Counted from the first letter of the stretch, positions 7,535 through 16,533 are shown. The stretch: DNA of 37,156 nucleotides from Paracoccaceae bacterium (GCA_007131685.1 SLQD01000139.1:1-37156); one strand, 5' to 3'. Numbers and translations are program-made. The notes: generated by a model from the letters alone, not told the origin.

Positions 7535-8572
7535 ATGGAGCCCAAGCGGATCAATCTCGCGCTGCAGGGCGGGGGCGCGCATGGCGCCTTCACCTGGGGC
7601 GTGCTCGACCGGCTGCTCGAGGACGAGGCCATCGAGATCGCCGGGATCAGCGGAACCTCGGCGGGCGCGCTCAACGGGGCCGCGCTCAAGTCGGGGATGC
7701 TCGAGAACGGGCGCGCCGGGGCGCGGGCTAATCTCGACTGGCTCTGGCGCCAGATGGGCGCGATTCACGATTTTCGGCTATCGGGCTGGATGACGACGCT
7801 GATGCCCTCGGCCGGGCAGGTCAACCAGTGGCTCGATGCAGCCGCGCCGTTCTCGCCACTCGACGTGGCCACGCAGATGTTCTCGCCCTATGCGCTCGGC
7901 CCGGCCTGGGTGAACCCGCTCGAGCGGGTGGTGCGGCGCTTTCGCTTCGACCGGGTCTGCGCGATGGAGGGGCCGGCGCTTTTCGTCTCGGCCACGAATG
8001 TGCGCACCGGCAAGGTCCGGGTCTTTCGCGGCGACGACATCACCACCGAGGCCATCCTCGCCTCCGCCTGCCTGCCCACGCTGTTCAAGGCCGTCGAGAT
8101 CCCGGACCCGGACGGCGGGCGCATGGACGCCTACTGGGACGGGGGCTATACCGGCAACCCGGCGCTGTTTCCGCTCTATGACGCGGCGCTGCCCGACGAC
8201 ATCGTGATCGTCAACATCAACCCGCTGTGTCGCGACGAGGTCCCCACGACGCCGCAGGACATCCAGAACCGCATCAACGAGATCAGCTTCAATTCCTCGC
8301 TCCTGCGCGAGCTGCGCGGGCTGGCGATGTTCAAGGAGCTTCTCGCGAAGGAGCAGGTCACGCCGGGCGCGATGCCGGATGCCAATATCCACATGATCGC
8401 CGACGACGAGCTGATGAACACGCTCTCGGCGGGCACCAAGCTCACGCCGACGCCTTTCCTGCTGCACGAGCTCAAGACTGCCGGGCGCGCCGCGGCGGAC
8501 CGGTTCCTGCGCGCGCATCGGGGCGATCTCGGTGCGTGCAGCACCGTCGATCTGGCGGGGATGCTGGCCTAG
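7535..8572 (+). CDS. Patatin-like phospholipase/acyl hydrolase
   Basis: INLALQGGGAHGAFTWGVLDRLLE and GISGTSAGALNG (GxSxG nucleophile), YWDGGYTGNPAL (DGG). Starts 2 nt after the bdhA stop. Confidence 0.9.
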   Translation: MEPKRINLALQGGGAHGAFTWGVLDRLLEDEAIEIAGISGTSAGALNGAALKSGMLENGRAGARANLDWLWRQMGAIHDFRLSGWMTTLMPSAGQVNQWLDAAAPFSPLDVATQMFSPYALGPAWVNPLERVVRRFRFDRVCAMEGPALFVSATNVRTGKVRVFRGDDITTEAILASACLPTLFKAVEIPDPDGGRMDAYWDGGYTGNPALFPLYDAALPDDIVIVNINPLCRDEVPTTPQDIQNRINEISFNSSLLRELRGLAMFKELLAKEQVTPGAMPDANIHMIADDELMNTLSAGTKLTPTPFLLHELKTAGRAAADRFLRAHRGDLGACSTVDLAGMLA

Positions 8573-9261
8573 CCCTGTGCGATGTGCGCCGGGGCGGGGG
8601 CGGCCGTGCCGTCGGGATAGACGAGCCCGGCCGAGATCACGAGCTTGGCGGCGTCCTCGACCGACATGTCGAGCACGATCACGTCGCTTGCCGGCACGAA
8701 GAGCAGAAAGCCCGAGGTCGGGTTCGGCGTCGTGGGCAGGAAGACGCTCACCAGCGTGTCGTCCCGGGGGATCTTGGCGTCGATCTCGTGGCGCGCCTGC
8801 GCGGAGATGAACGCCACCGCCCAGATGCCCTTGCGCGGATATTCCACGAGACAGGCGCGGTCGAAATTGGTGCCCGACTGCGAGAAAACGGTCTCGGCGA
8901 TCTGTTTGACGCCGTTATAGACCGACCGCACCACCGGCATCCGCGCCACGATGCTCTCGCCCCAGGCGATCAGCGTGCGCCCGATCAGCCCCTTGGCGAG
9001 CCATCCCACGAGCACCGTGAACACCAGAAACAGCACCACCCCGAGGCCGGGCAGGTCGAGGCCGAGCTGCTCCATCGGGCGCAGCTGCGAGGGGATGAAG
9101 GGCAGGACCAGACCGTCGATCCAGCTGATCACCGACCAGATCAGCCACAGCGTCAGCGCGATCGGCGCGATCACGACAAGTCCGGTCAGGAAGTTGCGCC
9201 GCAGCCGGGCGAACATGCTGGGCTGGCGCGGCGGTTCGTCGGGGGATGTCTTCTGGTCCAT
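8569..9261 (-). CDS. DUF502 family membrane protein
   Basis: LRRNFLTGLVVIAPIALTLWLIW...GWLAKGLIGRTLIAWGESIVARMPVVRSVYNGVKQIAETVF... typical of DUF502. Confidence 0.88.
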   Translation of the reverse strand: MDQKTSPDEPPRQPSMFARLRRNFLTGLVVIAPIALTLWLIWSVISWIDGLVLPFIPSQLRPMEQLGLDLPGLGVVLFLVFTVLVGWLAKGLIGRTLIAWGESIVARMPVVRSVYNGVKQIAETVFSQSGTNFDRACLVEYPRKGIWAVAFISAQARHEIDAKIPRDDTLVSVFLPTTPNPTSGFLLFVPASDVIVLDMSVEDAAKLVISAGLVYPDGTAAPAPAHIAQG

Positions 9262-9291
9262 TCCGGCGCCCTGGTTGACCTCGCGCAGACC

Positions 9292-10245
9292 TTAGGCGCG
9301 GCCCCGCGCCTCGGCAACCCGCCCGGGCGCTCCCGCGAGGGCGCGCGCGATCGCGGCGCCGGTGCGCGCATTGTGGCGCAGCAGGGCGAGATTGGCCGTG
9401 AGCGTCGCGCCACCGCTGAGCGCGCGCAGCCGGTCCAGCACGAACGGGGTGACGGCCTTTCCGCTCACGCCCTCGGCGCGCGCGGCGGCGACGGCCTCGG
9501 CGATCATCGGCTCGAGTGTGGCGCGGGGGATCTCGTCGGCGGCGGGAATCGGGTTGGCTACGAGCTGGCCGCCGGCAATCATGAGGCGCGCGCGCATCCG
9601 GTGCGCCGCGGCGATCTCGGCGGGATCGTCCATGCGCAGCGGCGCATCCAGCCCCGAGCCGCGCGACCAGAAGGCGGGAAATTCGTCCTGGCCATGCGCG
9701 ATCACCGGCACGCCCAGCGTCTCCAGCACCTCGAGCGTGGCGGGCAGGTCGAGCAGCGCCTTGGCGCCCGAGGCGATCACCGTGACCGGCGTGCGCGCGA
9801 GCTCGTGCAGATCGGCGGAGACATCGAAGCTTTCGCCCGCGCCGCGATGCACGCCGCCGATGCCGCCGGTGGCGAAGACCTCGATGCCGGCGAGATGCGC
9901 CGCGATCATGGTGGCCGCGACGGTGGTGCCGCCGCTGCCGCCGCGCGCGAGCGCCGCGGCGAGATCGGCGCGCGAAAGCTTGGCCACGGGCTCGGTCGCG
10001 AGGCGTTCGAGCAACCCTGCCTCGAGCCCCGCGCGGATGCGCCCGTCGAGCACCGCGATCGTCGCGGGCGTCGCGCCGGCGGCGCGGATCTCGGCTTCGA
10101 GAACGGCGGCGGTCTCGAGGTTGACCGGGCGCGGCAGGCCATGCGTGATCAGCGTCGACTCGAGCGCCACCACGGGCGCGCCCCCGGCGCGGGCATCGGC
10201 GACCTCCGGCGCGAGGTCAAGCGGAAGGTCCTTGTCGGCGCGCAT
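9292..10245 (-). CDS. psuG: Pseudouridine-5'-phosphate glycosidase
   Basis: [22 protein letters not shown]...[46 protein letters not shown] at 10245 (track start 10278 is a TTG). Confidence 0.92.
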   Translation of the reverse strand: MRADKDLPLDLAPEVADARAGGAPVVALESTLITHGLPRPVNLETAAVLEAEIRAAGATPATIAVLDGRIRAGLEAGLLERLATEPVAKLSRADLAAALARGGSGGTTVAATMIAAHLAGIEVFATGGIGGVHRGAGESFDVSADLHELARTPVTVIASGAKALLDLPATLEVLETLGVPVIAHGQDEFPAFWSRGSGLDAPLRMDDPAEIAAAHRMRARLMIAGGQLVANPIPAADEIPRATLEPMIAEAVAAARAEGVSGKAVTPFVLDRLRALSGGATLTANLALLRHNARTGAAIARALAGAPGRVAEARGRA

Positions 10246-10288
10246 GGCCCTTGGTCGCACGCGCGCGGCGATTGTCAAGCGCGGCGAC

Positions 10289-10316
10289 TTGCGCCGGCGC
10301 GCAGACTGCGCTAGAG
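10289..10316 (+). promoter_or_regulatory. Possible rpsB promoter
   Basis: TTGCGC, 16-bp spacer, CTAGAG; weak consensus match. Confidence 0.3.
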
Positions 10317-10331
10317 CGCGCGCACTTCACA

Positions 10332-10402
10332 GGCGGGGCTTGGGCCGACGGGGGAGACATCCCCGAAGGTCCGCCGGTTGGGCATTGCCCTCACGCCCCG
10401 CC
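10332..10402 (+). promoter_or_regulatory. Candidate structured rpsB leader
   Basis: Outer stem GGCGGGGC (10332-10339)/GCCCCGCC (10395-10402) enclosing hairpins GGGG-AGACAT-CCCC (10351-10364) and GGGC-ATT-GCCC (10380-10390). Confidence 0.45.
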
Positions 10403-10430
10403 GCGGCGCAAACCGGAAAGGACCGAACCC

Positions 10431-11219
10431 ATGGCGCTTCCCGAATTCTCCATGCGTCAGCTGCTCGAAGCTGGCGTTCATTACGGCCACCAGACACAGC
10501 GCTGGAACCCGCAGATGCGCGAGTTCATCTACGGCGCGCGCAACGGCATCCATATCGTGGACCTCACGCAGACCGTGCCGATGCTCGATGCCGCGCTCAA
10601 CGTCGTGCGCGAGACCGTCGCGAAGGGCGGGCGCATCCTCTTCGTGGGCACCAAGCGCCAGGCCGCCAAGCCGATCGCCGAGGCGGCCGAGAAATCGGCG
10701 CAATACTACATGAATCACCGCTGGCTCGGTGGCACGCTGACCAACTGGAAGACGGTGAGCCAGTCGATCCAGCGGCTGCGCGCGATCGATGAGCGCCTCG
10801 AGGGGGGTGCCGAGGGCATCACCAAGAAGGAGCGGCTGCACATGGAGCGCGAGCAGGCCAAGCTCGAGGCGAGCCTGGGCGGCATCCGCGACATGGGCGG
10901 CGTGCCCGATCTTCTCTTCGTGATCGACGTGAACAAGGAAGACCTCGCCGTCAAGGAGGCCAACAAGCTCGGCATTCCCGTGGTCGCGGTGGTGGATACG
11001 AACTGCTCGCCGCAGGGCGTCGATCACGTCATCCCGGGCAATGACGACGCCGCGCGCGCGATCGGGCTCTATTGCGATCTCGTCAGCCGCGCCGCGCTCG
11101 ACGGGATGTCGGCCCAGCTCGGTGCCGCGGGCGTCGATCTCGGCGAACTCGAGGAGTCGCCGCGCGAAGAGGCCGTCGCCGAGGCGCCCGCCGAGGAAAG
11201 CACCGGGACGCAGGGCTGA
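10431..11219 (+). CDS. rpsB: 30S ribosomal protein S2
   Basis: [48 protein letters not shown]...[13 protein letters not shown]. Confidence 0.98.
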   Translation: MALPEFSMRQLLEAGVHYGHQTQRWNPQMREFIYGARNGIHIVDLTQTVPMLDAALNVVRETVAKGGRILFVGTKRQAAKPIAEAAEKSAQYYMNHRWLGGTLTNWKTVSQSIQRLRAIDERLEGGAEGITKKERLHMEREQAKLEASLGGIRDMGGVPDLLFVIDVNKEDLAVKEANKLGIPVVAVVDTNCSPQGVDHVIPGNDDAARAIGLYCDLVSRAALDGMSAQLGAAGVDLGELEESPREEAVAEAPAEESTGTQG

Positions 11220-11235
11220 TCCCGCACCCATCCGG

Positions 11236-11254
11236 TCCGGGCACCGTGCCCGGA
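11236..11254 (+). other. rpsB-tsf intercistronic hairpin
   Basis: Perfect palindrome TCCGGGCAC-C-GTGCCCGGA; no U tract. Confidence 0.6.
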
Positions 11255-11287
11255 TCGCGACGTGACAGAGCAATCAGGAGAGCCGAG

Positions 11288-12163
11288 ATGGCAATCACCG
11301 CAGGCATGGTGAAGGAGCTGCGCGAAAGCACGGGCGCAGGCATGATGGACGCCAAGAAGGCGCTGCAGGAAACCGGCGGCGACATGGAGGCGGCGCAGGA
11401 CTGGCTGCGCACCAAGGGGCTGTCGAAGGCGGCCAAGAAATCCGACCGCACCGCGGCCGAGGGTCTCGTCGGGGTCGCGGTCGAGGGCGGCAAGGGCGTC
11501 GCCGTCGAGGTCAATGCCGAAACCGATTTCGTCGCCAAGAACGCCGAATTCCAGAGCCTGGTGGGCGACATCACCCGCACCGCGCTCGGCGTGAACGATG
11601 TCGAGGCGCTGCGCGGCGCCGATCTGGGCGGCAAGACCGTCGAGACAGCGATCACCGACGCGATCGCCAAGATCGGCGAAAACATGGCGCTGCGCCGCAT
11701 GGCCCGGCTCGAGGGCGATAGCGTGGTCTCCTATGTCCACAATGCCGCCGCCGACGGGCTCGGCAAGATCGGCGTGCTGGTGGCGGTCAAGGGCGCCGAT
11801 AACGGCATCGGGCGGCAGGTGGCGATGCATGTCGCCGCGACGAGCCCGGCCTCGCTGGGCGAGTCCGATTTGGATCCGGCGCTGGTGCAGCGCGAAAAGG
11901 CCGTCCTGACCGAGCAGGCGCGCGAATCCGGCAAGCCCGAGCAGGTCATCGAGAAGATGATCGAGGGGCGGATGAAGAAGTTCTTCGAGGAAGTGACGCT
12001 TCTCAATCAGAAATTCGTCGTCAATCCGGACGTCACCGTGGCCGAGGCCGCCAGTGAAGCCGGCGTGGAAATCACCGGCTTCGTGCGGCTCGCCGTGGGC
12101 GAGGGGATCGAGACGAAGGAAGAGGACTTCGCCGCCGAGGTTGCCAAGACCCTGGGCGGCTGA
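11288..12163 (+). CDS. tsf: Translation elongation factor Ts
   Basis: [45 protein letters not shown]... Confidence 0.98.
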   Translation: MAITAGMVKELRESTGAGMMDAKKALQETGGDMEAAQDWLRTKGLSKAAKKSDRTAAEGLVGVAVEGGKGVAVEVNAETDFVAKNAEFQSLVGDITRTALGVNDVEALRGADLGGKTVETAITDAIAKIGENMALRRMARLEGDSVVSYVHNAAADGLGKIGVLVAVKGADNGIGRQVAMHVAATSPASLGESDLDPALVQREKAVLTEQARESGKPEQVIEKMIEGRMKKFFEEVTLLNQKFVVNPDVTVAEAASEAGVEITGFVRLAVGEGIETKEEDFAAEVAKTLGG

Positions 12164-12277
12164 GACGACGGGCCGCGCGGCGGGACCCCCGCCCGCGGCA
12201 CCCTTCCGCCGGGGCGGTGTCCGGTGCACATACATCCTCGGGTCGATCCGCGCCGTGGTCGCGCTTGCCGCGGGATT

Positions 12278-12308
12278 GACCGGTCGTCGGCCGGCCGGTC
12301 GTGGCCGG
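12278..12308. repeat. Tandem direct repeat with embedded inverted repeat, convergent tsf/luxR intergenic region
   Basis: CCGGTCGTcGGCCGG (12280-12294) followed directly by CCGGTCGTGGCCGG (12295-12308); also GACCGG...CCGGTC inverted repeat (12278-12300). Confidence 0.5.
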
Positions 12309-12376
12309 GTCCACGCAGAAATTGCAACGGGACACCGGCCACGGTTCCCGGCCATAACGGCCACCACTCACGGAAC

Positions 12377-12397
12377 CCGTCCACCTTGACGGTTTTT
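12377..12397 (+). terminator. Weak rho-independent terminator
   Basis: CCGTC-CACCTT-GACGG followed by TTTTT. Confidence 0.45.
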
Positions 12398-12423
12398 CGG
12401 CCCCGGTGAAACTGCGGAAAACC

Positions 12424-13323
12424 CTACCCGGGGCGGACATGCTGCCAGCGCCGGGCGCGGCGCCTTTGGACCGGCTCGGCCGGGGCGAGCACGTAAAGCT
12501 GGTTGCGAAAGGCGGCCTTGAGGACCGCCTGCGGCGTTGTCTGGACATCCAGTGCCTCGCGCGCAAGGCGCAGGTGCTTTTCGACCGTCGCCGAGGTGAC
12601 GCCGAGGATGGTGGCGGTGTCCTGCACCGTCTTGCCCTCGCCGACCCATTGCAGCACTTCGCGCTGGCGCGCCGTCAACTGGCGGCCGCAGCCGATCTGC
12701 GGCAGGCTCGACATGCACATATGCGCAGCCGCGTTGATGACCATCAATTCGCGTTCGTGCGCCTGCCAGATCGCGTCGGCATCGTCCTGGTCGAGACCGT
12801 CGCGGGCGCAGATCGCGATTGCCGCCATGGTGCGCGGTGCGCGCGCGGGAAAGCCGATGGAGAAGCCGTGGAGCATGCCGAACTCGGCCTGGCGCTCGAC
12901 TGCGTGCCGGTGGGCCGGGCGCAGTTCGCCGCGCAGATACCATTCATAGACGTCGCCCCAGTTGAGCAGCCCCTCATTGCGCGACAGCCAGTCGACGACG
13001 GGGCAGTGCCGGAACCCGCCATCGTCGATATAGTATTTCATGTAGGCGGCGGGCATGTTGGCGATGACGAGTGCATCCTCCGGATCGCCGAAGCCGCGTG
13101 AGCCGGGAAAGCGCGTGCAGGCGTAGAGCAGACGATCGAAACCGTACGCGGCCATCCTGGCGCAATGCAGCTGCCAGACCTCCTCGATCGTGCGCGCGGC
13201 GAACACCCGATCGAGATGGCCGACGAGGTCAGAAGCCGGCTCCTCGGCATCTCCCTGGCCGAGAGCGTCACCGCCGCCGAGCGGCTCGCCGACGATGCGC
13301 GCAGTGCAAACACCGTCCGTCAT
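12424..13323 (-). CDS. LuxR family transcriptional regulator with autoinducer-binding-like domain (LuxR solo in this window)
   Basis: C-terminal HTH LTARQREVLQWVGEGKTVQDTATILGVTSATVEKHLRLAREALDVQTTPQAV; N-terminal region with YMKYYIDDGGFRHCPVVDW...NWGD typical of autoinducer-binding domains. ATG 13323 (13338 is GTG). Confidence 0.85.
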   Translation of the reverse strand: MTDGVCTARIVGEPLGGGDALGQGDAEEPASDLVGHLDRVFAARTIEEVWQLHCARMAAYGFDRLLYACTRFPGSRGFGDPEDALVIANMPAAYMKYYIDDGGFRHCPVVDWLSRNEGLLNWGDVYEWYLRGELRPAHRHAVERQAEFGMLHGFSIGFPARAPRTMAAIAICARDGLDQDDADAIWQAHERELMVINAAAHMCMSSLPQIGCGRQLTARQREVLQWVGEGKTVQDTATILGVTSATVEKHLRLAREALDVQTTPQAVLKAAFRNQLYVLAPAEPVQRRRARRWQHVRPG

Positions 13324-13443
13324 CGCAACACACCCCACTCACTACCCTGGCACGATCCTAGACCCTGAACAGGCGAGTTCAATGCGTTGCCGCCCGAAGG
13401 AGCGCCGGCGCGGTAATTCAGCAACGTCGGCGGGCATGGTGGC

Positions 13444-15204
13444 TCAGCCCGGGCGCAGCGCCGTCTCGTGGCGCGCGGCGGCGCGGGTGTGTTCGGCGAG
13501 GCCGGGGGCGAGGGCGCGCAGCGCGTCGAACTGTGTCAGATGGACCTCGCCGGTGAGCGCGTCGAGGAAGTGGCTGCGCCGCAGCCGGTCCATCACTGGC
13601 CCCTTCACCTCCGACAGGTGCAGCCGGACATCCGAATCGGCCAGCATCCGGTTGATCGTCTCGAGGCTTTCGAGCGCCGAGGCATCCACCGCGTTGACGG
13701 CGGGAAACATCAGCACGACATGGCGCAACCGCGGATTGCCGGCGACCTGCTCCATCACGCAATCCTCCAGAAAGCGCGCATTGGGGAAATAGAGGCTCTC
13801 ATCGATCCGGATCGAGAGGATCTCCGGATCCGTGACCACGGCATGGCGCTCGACATTGCGGAAATGCTCGGTGCCCGGAACCTGGCCCACGATGGCGACA
13901 TGCGGGCGCGAGGTGCGGTAGAGATGCATCAGCAGCGACAGCCCCACCCCGGCCGCCAGCCCCGGCTCGACCCCTAGGAGCAGCGTGACCCCGATCGTCG
14001 CGGCCATCGCCGCCCCGTCGGCGCGCGAATAGGCCCAGATCCGGGGCAGGGCGCGCAAGTCGAGCAGCGAGGCAACCGCCACTATGATGATCGCTGCCAG
14101 CGTCGCGCGTGGCAGGAAATGCATCAGCGGCGTGAAGAGCAGCACGGCCAGCCCGACGCCGAGCGCCGTCATCGCCCCGGCGGCCGGGGTGCGTGCGCCC
14201 GCGTCGAAATTGACGATGGAGCGCGACAGCCCGCCGGTCACCGGCATCGCCGAGGTCGCCGAGGCGCCGAGATTCGCCGCCCCAAGCGCGACGAGCTCGC
14301 GGTCGACATCGATCTTCTGGCGCCGGCGCGCCGCGAGGGTCTGCGCGATGGAAACCGATTCGACATAGCCCACGATCGCGATCATCAATGCGGGCACGGC
14401 AAGCGCGGTCATCATGCCCGGTTCCGCGAGCGGCAGCGACAGCGCCGGCATGCCGCGCGGGATCTCGCCCACGATCGCCACCCCTGCCGTGCCAAGCCCG
14501 AGCGCCGCCACCGCCGCCGTCGAGACCGCCACCGCCAGGAGCAGCGCCCCGCGCGCCACCAGCGTCGCCGCCTTCGCCCCGAGTCCGACCCTTCGCATCA
14601 GCGGCGCGAGCCCCGACCGCGCCCAGAACAGGAAACCGAGCACCGCCGCGCTTAGCGCCAGGGTGGGCAGGTGCAGCCCGCCGATCCCCGATGCAAGCGA
14701 TGTGACGAGCGCGGGCAGGGTGCTGCCGCCCATCTCGATGCCGGTAAGGTGGCGCAGCTGGCTGCCCGCGATCAGGATGCCGGCGGCGGTGATGAAACCG
14801 GAGATCACCGGATGGCTCAGGAAGTTCGCCAGAAAGCCGAGCCGCAGCAGCCCGAGCGCGAGCAGGATCGCCCCCGACAGGAACGCGATGACGAGCGCGG
14901 CGAGGTGGTAGCCCGGCGTCCCCTGCGCTGCGACCTCGCCCGCTGCCGCCGCCGTCATCAGTGCGACCACCGCCACCGGCCCCACGGCGAGCTGGCGCGA
15001 GCTGCCGAGCAGGGCATAGATGACCAGTGGCAGCATCGCGCCGTAAAGCCCCACCTGTGGCGGCAGCCCCGCGAGCATCGCGTAGGCCATCCCCTGCGGC
15101 ACCAGCATGATCGTCACCACGATCGCGGCGACGAGATCGCTGGTGAAGCTCTCGCGGTCATAGCCGCGGCCCCATTCGAAGACCGGAAACAGACGGTGCA
15201 GCAT
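13444..15204 (-). CDS. SulP family inorganic anion transporter with STAS domain
   Basis: FTSDLVAAIVVTIMLVPQGMAYAMLAGLPPQVGLYGAMLP... SulP signature; C-terminal STAS-like region (VVLMFPAVNAVDASALESLETI). Confidence 0.93.
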   Translation of the reverse strand: MLHRLFPVFEWGRGYDRESFTSDLVAAIVVTIMLVPQGMAYAMLAGLPPQVGLYGAMLPLVIYALLGSSRQLAVGPVAVVALMTAAAAGEVAAQGTPGYHLAALVIAFLSGAILLALGLLRLGFLANFLSHPVISGFITAAGILIAGSQLRHLTGIEMGGSTLPALVTSLASGIGGLHLPTLALSAAVLGFLFWARSGLAPLMRRVGLGAKAATLVARGALLLAVAVSTAAVAALGLGTAGVAIVGEIPRGMPALSLPLAEPGMMTALAVPALMIAIVGYVESVSIAQTLAARRRQKIDVDRELVALGAANLGASATSAMPVTGGLSRSIVNFDAGARTPAAGAMTALGVGLAVLLFTPLMHFLPRATLAAIIIVAVASLLDLRALPRIWAYSRADGAAMAATIGVTLLLGVEPGLAAGVGLSLLMHLYRTSRPHVAIVGQVPGTEHFRNVERHAVVTDPEILSIRIDESLYFPNARFLEDCVMEQVAGNPRLRHVVLMFPAVNAVDASALESLETINRMLADSDVRLHLSEVKGPVMDRLRRSHFLDALTGEVHLTQFDALRALAPGLAEHTRAAARHETALRPG

Positions 15205-15241
15205 CGCGAAACTCCCGCGGCGCCGGGGGGCGCCCAGACGG

Positions 15242-15284
15242 CATATACCCGCTCGCCCATATATATCAAGTCATGAATATATCA
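15242..15284 (-). promoter_or_regulatory. Predicted sulP promoter with AT-rich repeated operator-like sequence
   Basis: Minus strand TTGATA (15264-15269), 16-bp spacer, TATATG (15242-15247). Plus-strand ATATATCA repeated at 15261-15268 and 15277-15284; imperfect dyad ATATATCA-AGTCA-TGAATATAT. Confidence 0.5.
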
Positions 15285-15953
15285 GATCGCGCCGCGCTCC
15301 GGCTGCGCCAGCGCATCCAGATGCGCGGGCAGGGCGGTGAAGTCGTCGAAGGCGGCGTCATGCGCGATCCGTGCGACGGGCAGGTTGCGGTAACCCCGCG
15401 TGAAGAGCACGAAGGGCAGCGCCGCCTCCGTTGCGGTCTGCGCGTCGACTTCGCTGTCGCCCACATAGACCGCTGATTCCGCGCCGAGGCCGTGCACGGC
15501 GTGAAACAGCGGCGCCGGATCCGGCTTGCGTTGCGGCAGCGTGTCGCCGCACACGATGATCGGGAAATACGGCGCGAGGCCGAAGTGATCGAGCAGGGCG
15601 TGCGTCGGCGCCGTCGGCTTGTTGGTGCACAGCCCGAGCGCCCAGCCTGCGGCCTGCAGCGCGCGCAAGGTCGCCTCGATCCCGGTGAATGGACGCGTAA
15701 GGGCGAAGGTTTTCTCGTATGCTACTATGAATGAGCGATAAAGTTCGGCATGAAGTGTGGCGTTCTCGGGCAGGTCGAGGGCCGCCATCATGCGCGCGAC
15801 GAAGACTTCCGAGCCGTCGCCGAGGAATTCGACGGTCTGCGCATGCGTGATCGCGCCGAGCCCCTGCGCGGCGAGCGCGGCATTGGCGGCGGCGTGAATG
15901 TCGGGCGCGCTGTCGACGAGCGTGCCGTCGAGATCGAAGACCGCCGCCCTCAC
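15282..15953 (-). CDS. gph: HAD family phosphoglycolate phosphatase
   Basis: VRAAVFDLDGTLVDSAPDIHAAANAAL...LCTNKPTAPTHALLDHFGL...VYVGDSEVDAQTA; GTG start 15953 overlapping the previous stop (GTGA). Confidence 0.88.
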   Translation of the reverse strand: MRAAVFDLDGTLVDSAPDIHAAANAALAAQGLGAITHAQTVEFLGDGSEVFVARMMAALDLPENATLHAELYRSFIVAYEKTFALTRPFTGIEATLRALQAAGWALGLCTNKPTAPTHALLDHFGLAPYFPIIVCGDTLPQRKPDPAPLFHAVHGLGAESAVYVGDSEVDAQTATEAALPFVLFTRGYRNLPVARIAHDAAFDDFTALPAHLDALAQPERGAI

Positions 15954-16507
15954 GCCGCCTTCCACTTGATCGAGCAGCCCATCGAGGGCGTCTGTTCGCG
16001 CGGGCCTTCGCGGCTGTCGCGCACCATCCGCATCGCCTCGATCAGCTCGCGGCGCGTGTCGGGTCCGGCCGCGCCCTTGCCCGCATCGTCCAGCCGGCCG
16101 CGATACTGCAACTCCATCGCGGCGTTGAAGCCGAAGAAGTCCGGCGTGCAGGCCGCGCGCCATTCGCGGGCGACTGCCTGGCTGTCGTCGTGCAGATAGG
16201 GGAAGGGGAATCCGTGCTCGCGGGCCATGCGGGCCATGTTCTCGAAGCTGTCATCGGGGTGGGTCGTCGCGTCGTTGGAGCAGATCGCGGCGACGCCGAT
16301 GCCCATTTCCTGCAGCGCGCGCGCATCGTCGATCAGCCTGTCGAGCACGGCGAGCACATAGGGGCAGTGATTGCAGATGAACATGACCACGGTGCCGTTC
16401 TCGCCGCGGATATCGTCGAGGCTGTAGCTTCGCCCGTCGGTGGCGGGCAGGGTAAAGCCCCGCGGGGTCCAGCCGAAATCGCAGATCGGGGTTTGCTTCA
16501 AGGCCAT
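15950..16507 (-). CDS. Thioredoxin/peroxiredoxin-fold family protein
   Basis: GFTLPATDGRSYSLDDIRGENGTVVMFICNHCPYVLAVLDRL...TPDFFGFNAAMELQYRGRLDD; CxxC as CNHC. Confidence 0.85.
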   Translation of the reverse strand: MALKQTPICDFGWTPRGFTLPATDGRSYSLDDIRGENGTVVMFICNHCPYVLAVLDRLIDDARALQEMGIGVAAICSNDATTHPDDSFENMARMAREHGFPFPYLHDDSQAVAREWRAACTPDFFGFNAAMELQYRGRLDDAGKGAAGPDTRRELIEAMRMVRDSREGPREQTPSMGCSIKWKAA

Positions 16508-16533
16508 GTCGTGGCTCCCTTGGCTTGCGCCGT

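Noticed and set aside
8227-10314. 695-codon plus-strand ORF antisense to DUF502 and psuG
   Set aside because: Shadow frame; crosses the true patatin stop and covers two recognised minus-strand genes.
13364-13373. CCTGAACAGG palindrome upstream of luxR considered as a lux box
   Set aside because: lux boxes are about 20 bp with a CTG-N10-CAG type dyad; here the halves are separated by 2 nt, so the match is poor.
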